Shown here: positions 25,785-36,005 of the stretch, piece after piece
Numbering within the stretch: the first letter of the stretch is position 1
How the letters are laid out: each line of letters starts with the position of its first letter
Program-made: the position numbers and the translations under genes
The notes under the pieces: generated by a model
What the model saw: only the letters and a program-made list of their open reading frames with translations
What the model was told of the DNA's origin: nothing
Database searches by the model: none
From: Azoarcus indigens
Lineage (GTDB): Bacteria; Pseudomonadota; Gammaproteobacteria; Burkholderiales; Rhodocyclaceae
Direction of reading: 5' to 3'
Length of the DNA: 64,000 nt
Assembly (NCBI RefSeq): GCF_004361735.1
Contig: NZ_SNVV01000013.1
Coordinates: forward strand, 1-64,000

Positions 25785-26852
25785 ATGCGCGGACCGCGTC
25801 TTTCCCGTTTCGCCCTGCTCACCGCCTCGGCCCTGATTACCGCCGCTGCCAGCCTGCCCGCCACCGCCGCCGAGGAAGTCACCCTGCGCCTCGCCCACTT
25901 CCTGCCCGGCGTCGCGCTGGCGCAGAAAGAGGTGCTGGCGCCGTGGTGCGACACCCTGACCCGGGAATCCGCCGGCCGCATCAAGTGCCAGTTCTTCCCG
26001 GCGATGCAGCTCGGCGGCACCCCCGGCCAGCTCGCCGACCAGGCGAGGAACGGCGTGGCCGACGTGGTATGGACCGCGCCCGGCTACTCGCCCGGCCGTT
26101 TCCCCCGCACCGAGGCGCTGGAGCTGCCCGGCGTGATGCCGCTGGGCGGCACCGCGCAGGCCAGGATGGTCTGGGCCTTCTACGAGCAGAACCTGCGCGA
26201 GGAGTATGCCGGCTACAAGGTGCTCGCCATGCATGGCGACGGCGGCATGAACATCCACACCGCCAACAAGCCGGTGAACAGCCCGGACGATCTGCGCGGC
26301 ATGAAGCTGCGCGCGCCCAACCGCGCCATCTCCCGCACGCTGGCGGCGCTGGGCGCGATGCCGGTGGCGATGCCGCCGGCGCAGATGACCGAGGCCATCG
26401 CCAAGGGCGTGGTGGACGGCGCCTCGGCGGTGTGGGAAGTCATCGTGCCGACCAAGCTGGACGAGGTCACCCGCTTCCACATGGAGACCCCGGCGGACCA
26501 GCCGGCGCTGGGCGCCACCGTGCTGGTGGTGCTGATGAACAAGGACAAGTACGCCGCGCTGCCGGCAGACCTGCGCGAGATCCTCGACCGCAACAGCGGC
26601 GCCGCGCTGTCGGCCCGCTTCGGCACCGCCTGGGATGGTGCCATCGAGGCGGCGCGAACCAAGGTCAAGGCCGCCGGCCACGCCGTCACCCTGCTCGACG
26701 GCGCCGACTACGAGCAACTGCGCCAGCGTAGCGCCACCGTGGAGCGCGACTGGGTGGAGGAGGTGCGCGCCAAGGGCGTGGATGGCGCTGCCCTGCTCGC
26801 CGCCGCACGGGCGCTGGCGGGCCGGAACCCGGCGGCCACCGCCGCACGCTGA
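25785..26852 (+). CDS. dctP3: Orphan TRAP solute-binding receptor DctP (third paralogue)
   Basis: 355 residues; signal peptide ends near PATAAEE. It shares IKCQFFPAMQLGGTP, NGVADVVWTAPGY, MKLRAPNRAISRTLAALG and MPPAQMTEAIAKGVVDGAS with the other two receptors. The binding-pocket segment differs (GVMPLGGTAQ in place of PFVVSDASSG), so ligand preference has probably changed. No DctQM genes follow; instead it heads a run with a class II aldolase and an ApbA/PanE-type reductase, suggesting a separate hydroxy- or oxo-acid pathway. Strong ribosome site. Confidence 0.87.
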   Translation: MRGPRLSRFALLTASALITAAASLPATAAEEVTLRLAHFLPGVALAQKEVLAPWCDTLTRESAGRIKCQFFPAMQLGGTPGQLADQARNGVADVVWTAPGYSPGRFPRTEALELPGVMPLGGTAQARMVWAFYEQNLREEYAGYKVLAMHGDGGMNIHTANKPVNSPDDLRGMKLRAPNRAISRTLAALGAMPVAMPPAQMTEAIAKGVVDGASAVWEVIVPTKLDEVTRFHMETPADQPALGATVLVVLMNKDKYAALPADLREILDRNSGAALSARFGTAWDGAIEAARTKVKAAGHAVTLLDGADYEQLRQRSATVERDWVEEVRAKGVDGAALLAAARALAGRNPAATAAR

Positions 26853-26924
26853 ACGCCTGGTCGCCGGGCGGAAGCGCTCGCCCGGCGCCGGGCAATCGAT
26901 AGACAGGAACGGAGGAAGGACGAC

Positions 26925-27695
26925 ATGGAAAACAATAGACGCGACTACAACCGCCCGGCGCGCTTCGGCGCCGCCGAATGGCAGGCGCGGGTGGAACTGG
27001 CGGCGATGTACCGCATCTTCGCCTACCTCAGGTGGGACGAATCCATCTACAACCATATCTCGCTGCGGGTACCGGGCGAGCCGCAGCACTTCCTCATCAA
27101 CCCCTTCGGCCTGCACTACAGCGAGGTCTGCGCCTCCAACCTGGTCAAGGTGGACATCGATGGCAACGTCGTCGGCCACGCCGACTGGCCCATCAACCCG
27201 GCCGGCTTCACCTTCCACAGCGCCATCCATGCGCAGGTGGAAGGCGCCCACTGCGTCATGCATGTGCATACCACCGCCACCCAGGCGGTGTGCTGCCTCA
27301 GGCAGGGTCTCTCCTTCAGCAACTTCTACGCCGCCCAGCTCTACGGCAAGGTGGCCTACCACGAGTTCGAGGGCATCACGGTGCACATGGACGAGGGCGA
27401 GCGCATCCTCGCCAGCGCCGGCGGCAAGCCGGTGCTGCTGCTGCGCAACCACGGCCCGGTGGTGATGGGCGCCACGCCGGCGCAGGCCTTCGCCCTGCTG
27501 TGGCTGGTGCAGCGCGCCTGCGAGGTGCAGCTGGCGGCGCAGTCCATGGGTGAGGTGATAACGCTGCCGCGGCCGGTGCTGGAAAAGTGCGTGGCGGATT
27601 CGCTCAACTTCGACCCCCGCTTCGGCGCCGGCGAAGATGCGCTGGCGGCCTTCACCCGGCTGGTCGAGCGCGTCGATCCCGGCTACCGTTATTGA
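26925..27695 (+). CDS. Class II aldolase/adducin-family protein
   Basis: 256 residues. NHISLRVPGEPQHFLINPFG, then a zinc-site segment HVHTTATQAVCCL (HxH) and LLLRNHGPVVMG (third histidine) are the standard class II aldolase pattern; the catalytic acid would lie around VEGAHCVMHVHT. The group includes fuculose-phosphate aldolases, ribulose-phosphate epimerases and decarboxylases of aromatic or oxo acids, and many orthologues occur beside catabolic operons without a known substrate. GGAGGAAGG precedes the ATG. Probably in one transcript with dctP3 and the reductase gene. Confidence 0.82.
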   Translation: MENNRRDYNRPARFGAAEWQARVELAAMYRIFAYLRWDESIYNHISLRVPGEPQHFLINPFGLHYSEVCASNLVKVDIDGNVVGHADWPINPAGFTFHSAIHAQVEGAHCVMHVHTTATQAVCCLRQGLSFSNFYAAQLYGKVAYHEFEGITVHMDEGERILASAGGKPVLLLRNHGPVVMGATPAQAFALLWLVQRACEVQLAAQSMGEVITLPRPVLEKCVADSLNFDPRFGAGEDALAAFTRLVERVDPGYRY

Positions 27696-27748
27696 GGCGC
27701 GGCCGGCGAGCGGCGCGCGATAAGGACAAGACGAGGAGGATTCCCGCA

Positions 27749-28729
27749 GTGAAGATCTGTCTCTACGGCGTCGGCGCGGTCGGCGGACTCATAGGCACCC
27801 GGCTGGCCGCCGCCGGCCACGGCCTCAACGCGGTGGCGCGCGGCGACACCCTGGCCGCGCTGCGCGAGCAGGGCCTGGGGCTGGAGGAAGCCGACGGCAG
27901 CCGCCGTTACTTCCCCATCCACGCGGTGGCCGAGCCGGTCGAACTCGGGCCGCAGGATCTGGTGATCGTGGCGGTGAAGCAGCCGGCGCTGGCGGCGGTG
28001 GCGGATGCCATCGGCCCGCTGCTCGGCCCGCATACCAAGGTGCTGCTGGCCATGAACGGCGTGCCCTGGTGGTTCTTCGACGGACTCCCCGGCCCGCTGG
28101 CCGGCGCCACGCTGGACACGGTGGACCCGGACGGCGGCCTGCGCCGGCGCATTCCCAGCAATCAGGTGATCGGCTGCGTGGTGCACATCGCCTGCAACAC
28201 CCCGGCGCCGGGCGTGTGCCGCCACGGCTTCGGCAACGGCCTGATCCTGGGCGAACCGGCCGGCGGCGCGCCCTCGGCGCCACTGCGCGCGGCGGCGGAA
28301 CTGCTGTCCGGCGCCGGGTTGGAGGTGAAGCTGTCCGAGCGCATCCAGCAGGACATCTGGTTCAAGCTGTGGGGCAACATGACCATGAACCCCATCTCCG
28401 CCCTCACCGGCGCCACCTCCGATCGCATGCTGGACGACCCGCTGGTGAACGATTTCTGCGTGGCGGTGATGCGCGAGGCGGCCGAGGTCGGCGAACGCAT
28501 CGGCTGTCCGGTGGCGCAGTCGCCGCAGGAGCGCAATGCCGTCACCCGCAAGCTGGGTGCGATGAAGACCTCCATGCTGCAGGACGTGGAAGCCGGCCGC
28601 CGGCTGGAGGTGGATGCGCTGATCGGCGTGGTGCACGAGATCGCCGGCCGGGTTGGCGTGCAGGTGCCCAGCATCGCGGCGCTGTTCGGTTTGCTGCGGT
28701 TGTTCGCGGAGACGCGCGGCTTGCGTTGA
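27749..28729 (+). CDS. ApbA/PanE-type 2-dehydropantoate 2-reductase family protein
   Basis: 326 residues from a GTG eight bases after GAGGAGGA. The Rossmann fold starts KICLYGVGAVGGLIGTRLAAAG. The middle holds MNGVPWWFFDGL and IQQDIWFKLWGNMTMNPISALTG, the conserved catalytic lysine/asparagine region, and ends with SMLQDVEAGRRLEVDALIG. Family members reduce ketopantoate with NADPH for coenzyme A, but many paralogues reduce other 2-oxo acids in catabolic clusters. The position after an orphan TRAP receptor and an aldolase favours the latter here. Confidence 0.8.
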   Translation: MKICLYGVGAVGGLIGTRLAAAGHGLNAVARGDTLAALREQGLGLEEADGSRRYFPIHAVAEPVELGPQDLVIVAVKQPALAAVADAIGPLLGPHTKVLLAMNGVPWWFFDGLPGPLAGATLDTVDPDGGLRRRIPSNQVIGCVVHIACNTPAPGVCRHGFGNGLILGEPAGGAPSAPLRAAAELLSGAGLEVKLSERIQQDIWFKLWGNMTMNPISALTGATSDRMLDDPLVNDFCVAVMREAAEVGERIGCPVAQSPQERNAVTRKLGAMKTSMLQDVEAGRRLEVDALIGVVHEIAGRVGVQVPSIAALFGLLRLFAETRGLR

Positions 28730-28813
28730 AGGTGATGAGGAGTTGAGGCTGGGAGGTGAAGGCCAGGTGGGAGGAACGCCGCGGCCAAGCCAAGCTTCAT
28801 CGCGGGTGTTACC

Positions 28814-28836
28814 CCCTCTTCCCTCGCGGGAGAGGG
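28814..28836. repeat. CCCTC-type inverted repeat copy
   Basis: CCCTCTTCCC-TCGC-GGGAGAGGG, almost perfect, between panE-like and the convergent VWA gene. Same loop (TCGC) and arm type as 12981-13010. No gene in 28730-28910 otherwise. Confidence 0.5.
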
Positions 28837-28910
28837 ATAAGGGAGAAACCATGCCGCGTCCGGTTGATTGGCTGAAATGCGGCCGGCCCACCCATTCAGG
28901 CCCGCAGTCC

Positions 28911-29939
28911 TCAGGCGTACCGATTCACCCGCGTCAGCGACACCAGCGCCGCCGCCAGCATCAGCGCGGCGGCGGCCGCCGCGAACAGGGCGGTGATTTC
29001 GGTGCCTCTGCGCTCCAGCACGAAGCGGGCGTTGAGGTCCTGGTAGACCTGCTGCAGTTCCGCCGCGGTGCCGGCGTGGAAGTAGCGCGCCTGGGTGATG
29101 TCGGCAATGGCCTTCAGCGTGTCCTCGTCGAAGCGCATGAACACCGACCAGCCTTCGTTGCTCACCATCGCACCTTCCGAGGTGCCGAAGCCGACGGTGA
29201 AGACGCGCACGCCGTGCTCGGCGGCCATGCGGGCGGCGTCCACCGGGTCGGGGCCGGTAGTGCGGCGGCCATCGGTGAGCAGGATCACCGCCGCGGAGTT
29301 GAACGAGGCCGGCGCCACCGCGTCCGCCGCCGGCGGGGGGGCGGCCGAGGGCGGGCCGCCGCGGCGGCCATTGATCAGCGTCTGGTCCGGGTCTATCGCG
29401 CGCTCGGGGAACAGGGTGGCGAGGGAGACGATGATGCCGCTGCCGATGGCGGTGTGGCGGTCCAGCTGCAGGCGGTCGATGGCGGCGATGAGGTCGTCGC
29501 GGTTGTCAGTGGGCGGCTGCACCACGGTGGCGGTACCGGCGAAGGAGACGATGCCGACGCGCACGTCCGAGGGCTGGGCGCGGACGAACTCCCGGGCCGC
29601 GGCCTGGGCTGCGGCAAGCCGGTCGGGCGCGATGTCGGTGGCGCTCATGCTCAGCGACACGTCGATGGCAAGGATGATGGTGCGCTGCTCCGAGGGCAGG
29701 GTGACCACTGCGCTCGGCCGCGAGATGGCCACCACCGCGGCGGCAATGGCCAGCAGGAGCAGCAGCGCGGGCAGGTGGCGCATCAGCCATTGGGCGCGCC
29801 CCAGCGCCGGCCGCAGCAGCGCCAGGCTGGCATAGCGCAGTGGCGCGCGGCGGCGCCGCCGCAGCAGTAATACGTATGCCGCCACCAGCGCCGGCAGGGC
29901 CAGCGCCAGCCAGATCAGATCGGGCCACATCAGGGTCAT
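28911..29939 (-). CDS. BatA/VWA-domain membrane protein (first copy)
   Basis: 342 residues from an ATG six bases after AAGGAG. Layout: a TM helix (LIWLALALPALVAAYVLLL), a basic linker, a second TM (LPALLLLLAIAAAVVAIS), a von Willebrand factor A domain with the MIDAS DxSxS motif (LAIDVSLSMSATD) and VILLTDGRRTTGPDP, and a C-terminal TM (TALFAAAAAALMLAAALVSLT). Such BatA-like proteins work with MoxR ATPases as periplasmic-facing adaptors. It diverges from the protease-MoxR-DUF58-VWA run, giving the locus two similar VWA proteins. Confidence 0.85.
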   Translation of the reverse strand: MTLMWPDLIWLALALPALVAAYVLLLRRRRRAPLRYASLALLRPALGRAQWLMRHLPALLLLLAIAAAVVAISRPSAVVTLPSEQRTIILAIDVSLSMSATDIAPDRLAAAQAAAREFVRAQPSDVRVGIVSFAGTATVVQPPTDNRDDLIAAIDRLQLDRHTAIGSGIIVSLATLFPERAIDPDQTLINGRRGGPPSAAPPPAADAVAPASFNSAAVILLTDGRRTTGPDPVDAARMAAEHGVRVFTVGFGTSEGAMVSNEGWSVFMRFDEDTLKAIADITQARYFHAGTAAELQQVYQDLNARFVLERRGTEITALFAAAAAALMLAAALVSLTRVNRYA

Positions 29940-30222
29940 GGCGTCTCCTTCCGGCAGGGCGCCGGCCTGAACATCCGCCACCGGCGTGTCCGGTGCCTCC
30001 GTTTCACTGTAGCACCGCGTTCCGGCTTCGCCGCCCGCATCGGCCGCAGGGACAAGGGCGGCGGAAGGCGCTCGCAGGCAGGCCCCTGGGGCGCTTTCGG
30101 AGCTTATTGCGGCGGCGACGGAATTTCTCCGAAGCGCTACAGTCACACCTGCCATCGCCCCGCTGACGGCCCGCTCCTGCGCGCCCCGGTGCCGGGCCGA
30201 CCGACCGGTGGAGGATTGCCAC
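29940..30222. other. Divergent spacer between VWA gene and S1C protease gene
   Basis: 283 bases without a supportable gene. No strong promoter pair was recognised; TACAGT near 30134 is a weak candidate for the protease-moxR run. The last bases carry GGAGG eight bases before the protease ATG. Confidence 0.35.
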
Positions 30223-31308
30223 ATGGGAAGAACGCCGCTCTACAGCAGCAGCGCAGCTTCGTTCCGCGGGAAGGGGCGTGCGCGCACACCGGCCGGCGGG
30301 GCTCCCGCGGCTTCCACCTCGGTTTCCACCTCTCCTGCAAGCTCCCCCGATTCCACTGCGTCCCGCCCCTGTCCGCCGGCGGCGCCCGCCGCGACCGCAG
30401 CACCGGTGGCGGCGGCCCGGCCCCGCGGCCTGCGTGCCTTCTTCGGGCGTAAGCCGGTGCTGTTCTTCGCCGGCCTGCTGGCCGCCTTGCTGCCGGTGGG
30501 TGTCTATGTGGGCATGCAGACCGCGCCGCATGTTCCCGCCGCCGAGGATATCGAGAAGGTGGTGGCGAAGACGCTGGAGCAGCGCGGAGTGGCCGCGCCC
30601 GCGGCCAAGGCCTACGACAAGATCCGGCCCTCGGTGGTGCGGGTGCGCGCCTACGCCAGCGCGGCGCCACCGCAGCACCAGGCGAAGAGCGACAAGCCAG
30701 GCAAGGGCAAGGGCGGCGGCGCCGACAAGGCCGGCGACGGCAAGACGGAGCCGGACGCGGTCAAGGACGAGGCGCAGAGCATAGGCTCGGGCGTGGTCAT
30801 CGTGGACAGCGGCATCATCCTCACCAACCTCCATGTGGTGGCCGGCTCCAAGCGGCTGAAGGTGATCTTCCACGACGGCATGGAAGCCTCCGCCACCCTG
30901 ATCGGCGCCCGCCCGGAGCACGACCTCGCGGTGCTGCAGGCCGGCGCGATTCCGGACGACCTGGTGGCCGCCACCATGGCGCCGGCCAGCGAGCTCGCCC
31001 TCGGCCAGCCGGTGATGGCGGTGGGCTTCCCCTTCGACATCGGCCCCTCGGTGACCACCGGCGTGGTCTCCGGCCTCAACCGTGAATTCCGTGCCGCCGA
31101 CGACCGCGAGCCGCTTACCCGCCTGATCCAGTTCGACGCCGCTGCCAACCCGGGCAGCTCCGGCGGCCCGCTGGTGACCATGGAGGGCGACGTGGTGGGC
31201 ATCGTCACCGGCATCCTCAATCCCACCGACCAGGGTTTCTTCGTCGGCATCGCCTTCGCGGTGCCGATAGAAAGCGCGGCGGGGGCGGCGGGTCTGTCGC
31301 CGTTCTGA
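30223..31308 (+). CDS. Membrane-anchored S1C (HtrA/Deg-like) serine protease lacking a PDZ domain
   Basis: 361 residues. A long proline/alanine/serine-rich N-terminus (about 70 residues) precedes one TM helix (VLFFAGLLAALLPVGVYVGM). The chymotrypsin-fold domain has the triad H204 (LTNLHVVAG), D234 (EHDLAVLQ) and S313 (NPGSSGGPL). A lysine/glycine-rich insert (about 155-190) lies between the TM region and the first strand. No PDZ domain follows the catalytic domain, unlike DegP/DegS. The frame could start five codons earlier at GTG, but GGAGG points to MGRTPLYS. It heads the MoxR-DUF58-VWA transcript. Confidence 0.85.
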   Translation: MGRTPLYSSSAASFRGKGRARTPAGGAPAASTSVSTSPASSPDSTASRPCPPAAPAATAAPVAAARPRGLRAFFGRKPVLFFAGLLAALLPVGVYVGMQTAPHVPAAEDIEKVVAKTLEQRGVAAPAAKAYDKIRPSVVRVRAYASAAPPQHQAKSDKPGKGKGGGADKAGDGKTEPDAVKDEAQSIGSGVVIVDSGIILTNLHVVAGSKRLKVIFHDGMEASATLIGARPEHDLAVLQAGAIPDDLVAATMAPASELALGQPVMAVGFPFDIGPSVTTGVVSGLNREFRAADDREPLTRLIQFDAAANPGSSGGPLVTMEGDVVGIVTGILNPTDQGFFVGIAFAVPIESAAGAAGLSPF

Positions 31309-31390
31309 CGCTTGGGGAGGTGCCCGCGGGCACCGCATGCGGCCGTGGCCGCGATCATCGCTGCGGCCACCGGCCGCCAGGGGGAAGCGC

Positions 31391-32381
<991 letters not shown>

Positions 32382-32404
<23 letters not shown>

Positions 32405-33314
32405 CCCGGAGTGCCTGCTGCGGCGCCTGGAATGGACGGTGATCCGCCGTCTGGACGGCCTGCTGCAGGGCGACTACCGTTCCCTCTTCCGCGGCTTCGG
32501 CCTGGACCTCGCCGACCTGCGCGAGTACCAGCACCACGACGACGTGCGCCACATCGACTGGAACGTCACCGCCCGCCTGCAGACGCCCTACCTGCGCCAG
32601 TACAACGAGGACAGGGAGGTGGCGGCCTGGTTTCTGCTCGACCTCAGCCCCTCGGTGGATTTCGGCTCCCAGGCCAAGAAGCGCACCGTGCTGGTGGAGT
32701 TCGTCACCGTGCTGGCGCGGCTGTTCACCCGCAACGGCAACCGGGTGGGCGCGGTACTGTGCGGCGACAAGGTGGACAAGGTAATCGCCGCCCGCGGCGG
32801 CCGGCGCCACGTGCTGCACCTGCTGCGCACCCTCACCAACCGGCCGGAAAGCGAGGCCAGCGGCGAGACCGACCTCGCCGCTTTCTTCGCCAGCGCGCTC
32901 AAGGTGGTGCCGCGGCGCTCGCTGGTGTTCGTCGTCTCCGACTTCATCGGCGCCGCCGGCTGGGAGCGCCCGCTGCACCAGCTCACGCAGCGCCACGAGC
33001 TGCTGTCGGTGCGGGTACACGACCCGCTGGAACACGAACTGCCGGATCTCGGCCTGCTGGTGTTCGAGGACGCCGAAACCGGCGAACAGCTGCAGGTGGA
33101 TACCCACGACCGCCGCTTCCGCGAGCGCTTCGTCGCACAGGCGGAGGCGCGGGAGGCCGGGCTGCGCCGCAGCTTCGCCGCCGCCGGGGTGGACGTGCTG
33201 GAGCTGGGTACCGAGGATGACCTTGCCGACGCGGTGATGCGCTTCGCCGAGCTGCGGCGCTGGCGCAGCCGCAGCGCCGGCGGCGGCCTGCCCGGGCACC
33301 TGGGCGCCGGCTAG
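32382..33314 (+). CDS. DUF58-domain protein of the MoxR cluster
   Basis: 310 residues. The conserved DUF58 block is visible: GDYRSLFRGFGLDLADLREYQ, then DDVRHIDWNVTARLQTPYLRQY and FLLDLSPSVDFGS, the degenerate VWA-like strand. The last third lacks an obvious catalytic motif. DUF58 proteins occur next to MoxR and VWA proteins and are thought to be partners or clients, but no biochemical role is established. The coding overlap with moxR indicates translational coupling. Confidence 0.88.
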
Positions 33315-33326
33315 GAGAGGTGCGCG

Positions 33327-34370
33327 ATGAGTTTCGTCTGGCCCCGTCTGCTCTGGCTGCTGTTGTTACTGCCGCTGCTGGTGCTGCTCTACGTGAGCAT
33401 CCTGCGCCAGCAGCACGCCACCATGCTGCGCCACGCCGGCCTCGCCCTGGTACAGGAGGCCTTGAGCCGCAACCGCGGCTGGCGCCGCCATTTGCCGCCG
33501 CTGCTGTTCCTGCTCGGCCTGGCGGCGATGATGGTGGCGATGGCGCGGCCGGTGGCGGTGCTCACGCTGCCGCAAGAGGAACGCACCATCATCCTGGCGA
33601 TGGACATCTCCGGCAGCATGCGCGCCGCCGATGTCGGCCCCAACCGCCTCGCCGCCGCCCAGGCGGCCGCTCACAGTTTCGTTGCCGCGGTGCCCAAGAG
33701 CACCCGGGTGGGCGTGGTCGCCTTCGCCGCCACCGCCGCGCTGGTGCAGCCGCCCACCCGCAACCATGAGGAAATCGACGCCGCCATAGACCGCTTCCAG
33801 CTGCAACGCGGCACCGCGGTGGGCAGCGGCCTGCTGGTGGCGCTGGCGGCCATCTTTCCCGAAGCCGGCATCGACATCCAGGCCCTCACCGGCGAAGGCG
33901 AGGCGCCGCCGCTGCGCCCCGGCAGCACGCCGCCGCCACCCAAGCCGCCGAAGCCGCCGCCGGTGGCGCCCGGCTCCTACCCGGATGCCGCCATCGTGCT
34001 GCTCAGCGACGGTCAGCGCACCGCCGGCCCGGCGGTGGAGGAGGCGGCGCAGTTCGTGGCCGACCGTGGCGTGCGCGTCTACACCGTGGGCATCGGCACG
34101 CCGGAAGGCGAGGTGGTGGGCTACGAAGGCTGGTCCATGCGGGTGCGGCTGGACGAGGCAACGCTGAAGGGCGTGGCCGACGCCACCCGTGGCGACTACT
34201 TCCATGCCACCAGCGCCAGCGAGTTGGAGCAGATCTACCGCAACCTAGGCAGCCGGCTGGTGATGAAGACGCAGCAGACCGAGGTGAGCGCGCTGTTCTC
34301 GGCGCTCGGCGTGTTGCTGGCGCTGCTGGCGGCCTTCCTGTCGCTGTACTGGTTCAAGCGGGTGTTGTGA
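33327..34370 (+). CDS. BatA-like VWA membrane protein (second copy)
   Basis: 347 residues, GGAGAGG upstream. TM helices at both ends (LLWLLLLLPLLVLLYVSIL and FSALGVLLALLAAFLSLYWF) flank a VWA domain with MIDAS DISGSM in ILAMDISGSMRAAD and IVLLSDGQRTAGPAVEEA. A proline-rich insert (PPPPKPPKPPPVAPG) in the domain is distinctive. The first VWA protein across the divergent promoter has the same plan, including matching DGRRTTGP and DGQRTAGP segments, so the two are paralogues that may form a heteromer. Terminated by a hairpin after the stop. Confidence 0.87.
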   Translation: MSFVWPRLLWLLLLLPLLVLLYVSILRQQHATMLRHAGLALVQEALSRNRGWRRHLPPLLFLLGLAAMMVAMARPVAVLTLPQEERTIILAMDISGSMRAADVGPNRLAAAQAAAHSFVAAVPKSTRVGVVAFAATAALVQPPTRNHEEIDAAIDRFQLQRGTAVGSGLLVALAAIFPEAGIDIQALTGEGEAPPLRPGSTPPPPKPPKPPPVAPGSYPDAAIVLLSDGQRTAGPAVEEAAQFVADRGVRVYTVGIGTPEGEVVGYEGWSMRVRLDEATLKGVADATRGDYFHATSASELEQIYRNLGSRLVMKTQQTEVSALFSALGVLLALLAAFLSLYWFKRVL

Positions 34371-34404
34371 GGGCGCGCCCGGTGCGGCGGGGCGCCCGGA
34401 GAAC

Positions 34405-34431
34405 GTGGCCGGCGGGTTTCCCGCTGGCCAC
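34405..34431. terminator. Bidirectional hairpin terminator between convergent genes
   Basis: GTGGCCGGCGGG (34405-34416) and CCCGCTGGCCAC (34420-34431) form a 12-base stem with a single mismatch and TTT loop, followed by GGCTGTTTC. Serves the VWA gene on plus and the peptidoglycan-binding gene on minus. Confidence 0.65.
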
Positions 34432-34438
34432 GGCTGTT

Positions 34439-35083
34439 TCATAACGTCCGGGTGGCCTTGGGCGCGATGCGGGCCAGCGCCGCATCGAAGCTGCGGCCCA
34501 GTTGCAGCGCATCGAATACCAGGTCCACAAAGGTGGCGATGATCCGGCCCTCGGTCTCCTCCGACAGCAGCGGCACGTTGATTGCCCGGTTCAACTGCTC
34601 GCCCAGGCGGCGCTTGACCGCAGCAAGGTCGCCGTCCAGCCCTTGGGAGAGATCGTTGATGAAGGCCAGCACATGCGGCGGCAGCAGCTTGGCCAGTGCG
34701 CCATCCAGCTTCTCCACCAGCCAGGCGATGGCGCGGTCGTCGAACAGGTCCAGCGGGCCGGTGGGCAGCAGGCCATCCACAAGTTCGGCGAGCTTTTTCA
34801 GTTGGGCGGCGGTGAACACATGCTTGGCTTTGGGCTCGGCCTGGGGTTCGGGGGCGGGCAGGTCCAGCGCGGCAGAGGTGTTCGGGCCGACCAGGCCGTC
34901 GGGATAGAGGCCGTGCTTGTTCTGCAGTTCAATCACCGCCTGCCGGGTGATCTGGCCGAAGCGGCCGTCCACGTTGGACGAGCCGTCGGCGGCGGTGGCC
35001 TTGAGGGCGCCGATGTCCACCAGCCTCTGCTGCAGGGCGGACACTGCCTGGCCGCTGGATCCGGGTTTGAGTACGAAAGCCAT
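34439..35083 (-). CDS. Peptidoglycan-binding (PG_binding_1) domain protein with C-terminal helical domain
   Basis: 214 residues, ATG seven bases after AGGAG. The first 75 residues are one PG_binding_1 repeat (SGQAVSALQQRLVDIGALKA, DGRFGQITRQAVIELQNKHGL, DGLVGPNTSAAL). A proline-rich linker (PAPEPQAEPK) leads to a helical domain of about 110 residues with no recognised family, rich in leucine and alanine. There is no signal peptide or TM helix, so export would need a special route or the protein acts inside, as in phage-like or T6SS-associated proteins. No partner gene is adjacent. Confidence 0.7.
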   Translation of the reverse strand: MAFVLKPGSSGQAVSALQQRLVDIGALKATAADGSSNVDGRFGQITRQAVIELQNKHGLYPDGLVGPNTSAALDLPAPEPQAEPKAKHVFTAAQLKKLAELVDGLLPTGPLDLFDDRAIAWLVEKLDGALAKLLPPHVLAFINDLSQGLDGDLAAVKRRLGEQLNRAINVPLLSEETEGRIIATFVDLVFDALQLGRSFDAALARIAPKATRTL

Positions 35084-35264
35084 GAGGACACTCCTGTCGG
35101 GTGGCGGCCGCCGGTTGGCGGCTGCGCCGGCAGCAAAGGGCGCCGGCCGGCAGGAGCAAGATAGGAAAACGCGCTGGTGGTGGAATCCCACGAATCAGGT
35201 ATGAATCCGCGGCGCGCGGCGCCCGCTGCCTTTCCGCCCGGGCGCGCCGCTGGAGCTGGGGAAT

Positions 35265-35942
35265 TCAGCCGCCCAGCACCTGCGCCAGCCAGGCCTCCAC
35301 ATCCCGGATTTCTTCCAGGCACAGGCTGTGCTCGGTGAAGTAGGGATGCCAGGCCAGCGGGTAGCCGGCGTCCTGTAGCAGCCGGGCGGAGCGTTCGGCG
35401 AAGTCGTAGGGGATCACGGTGTCGCCGTGGCCGTGGGCCATGAAGATGGGTAGGTCCTTGTTGGCCGGCGCGGCTTCGGCGGCCAGGGTGTCGGGCAGCG
35501 GCAGGTAGGTGGACAGCGCCAGCACGCCGGCCAGCCGCCGCGGGTGGCGCAGGGCGGTGTGCAGCGCCACCGCGCCGCCCTGGGAGAAGCCGGCGAGCAC
35601 GATGCGCTCGTCGGCGATGCCGCGCTCGTTCTCGTGGGCGATCAGCGCCGTCAGCTGTTGCGCGGATTCGTGCACGCCGGCCGGGTCTTCGCGGCGGCGG
35701 GAGAAGTCGCTGGTGACGAGGTCGTACCAGGCGCGCATCCGGTAGCCGCCGTTGATGGTCACCGGCCGCACCGGCGCATGCGGGAAGACGAAGCGGGTAG
35801 GCGGCAGCACCGAGGGGTCCAACTCATCCACCACCGGTTCGAAGTCGTGGCCGTCGGCGCCCAGGCCGTGTAGCCAGATCACCGCATGGGTGGGGTGGGC
35901 GGCGGTCGTGATCTCGACCGCGGGCAGCAGGGCGGTGCTCAT
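35265..35942 (-). CDS. Carboxylesterase/phospholipase-type alpha/beta hydrolase
   Basis: 225 residues. Oxyanion segment [16 protein letters not shown], nucleophile elbow [11 protein letters not shown], aspartate in [13 protein letters not shown] and histidine in TEHSLCLEE complete the triad of the YpfH/acyl-protein-thioesterase-like carboxylesterase family. Cytoplasmic (no signal). The GGAG seven bases before MSTALLPA sets the start; the frame is open further up through a repeat copy. Likely cleaves small aliphatic or phenolic esters. Divergent from the aldehyde dehydrogenase gene. Confidence 0.85.
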   Translation of the reverse strand: MSTALLPAVEITTAAHPTHAVIWLHGLGADGHDFEPVVDELDPSVLPPTRFVFPHAPVRPVTINGGYRMRAWYDLVTSDFSRRREDPAGVHESAQQLTALIAHENERGIADERIVLAGFSQGGAVALHTALRHPRRLAGVLALSTYLPLPDTLAAEAAPANKDLPIFMAHGHGDTVIPYDFAERSARLLQDAGYPLAWHPYFTEHSLCLEEIRDVEAWLAQVLGG

Positions 35943-35984
35943 GGGCGGGCTCCGGAGGCAAGGGCAAGAGTTGGATTTTCCATG

Positions 35985-36005
35985 GTTAACCCGGCGGTTG
36001 AATAC
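35985..36005. repeat. 21-base repeat copy 2
   Basis: The reverse complement reads GTATTCAACCGCCGG, one base, TTAAC, matching 19143-19163 at 20 of 21 positions. It lies in the spacer between divergent carboxylesterase and dehydrogenase genes, which also holds TACAAT (36103-36108), a possible -10 for the latter without a good -35. Confidence 0.5.

Noticed and set aside
27749-28729. panE gene symbol
   Set aside because: The family fits, but the catabolic setting makes true ketopantoate reductase uncertain, so no symbol is given.
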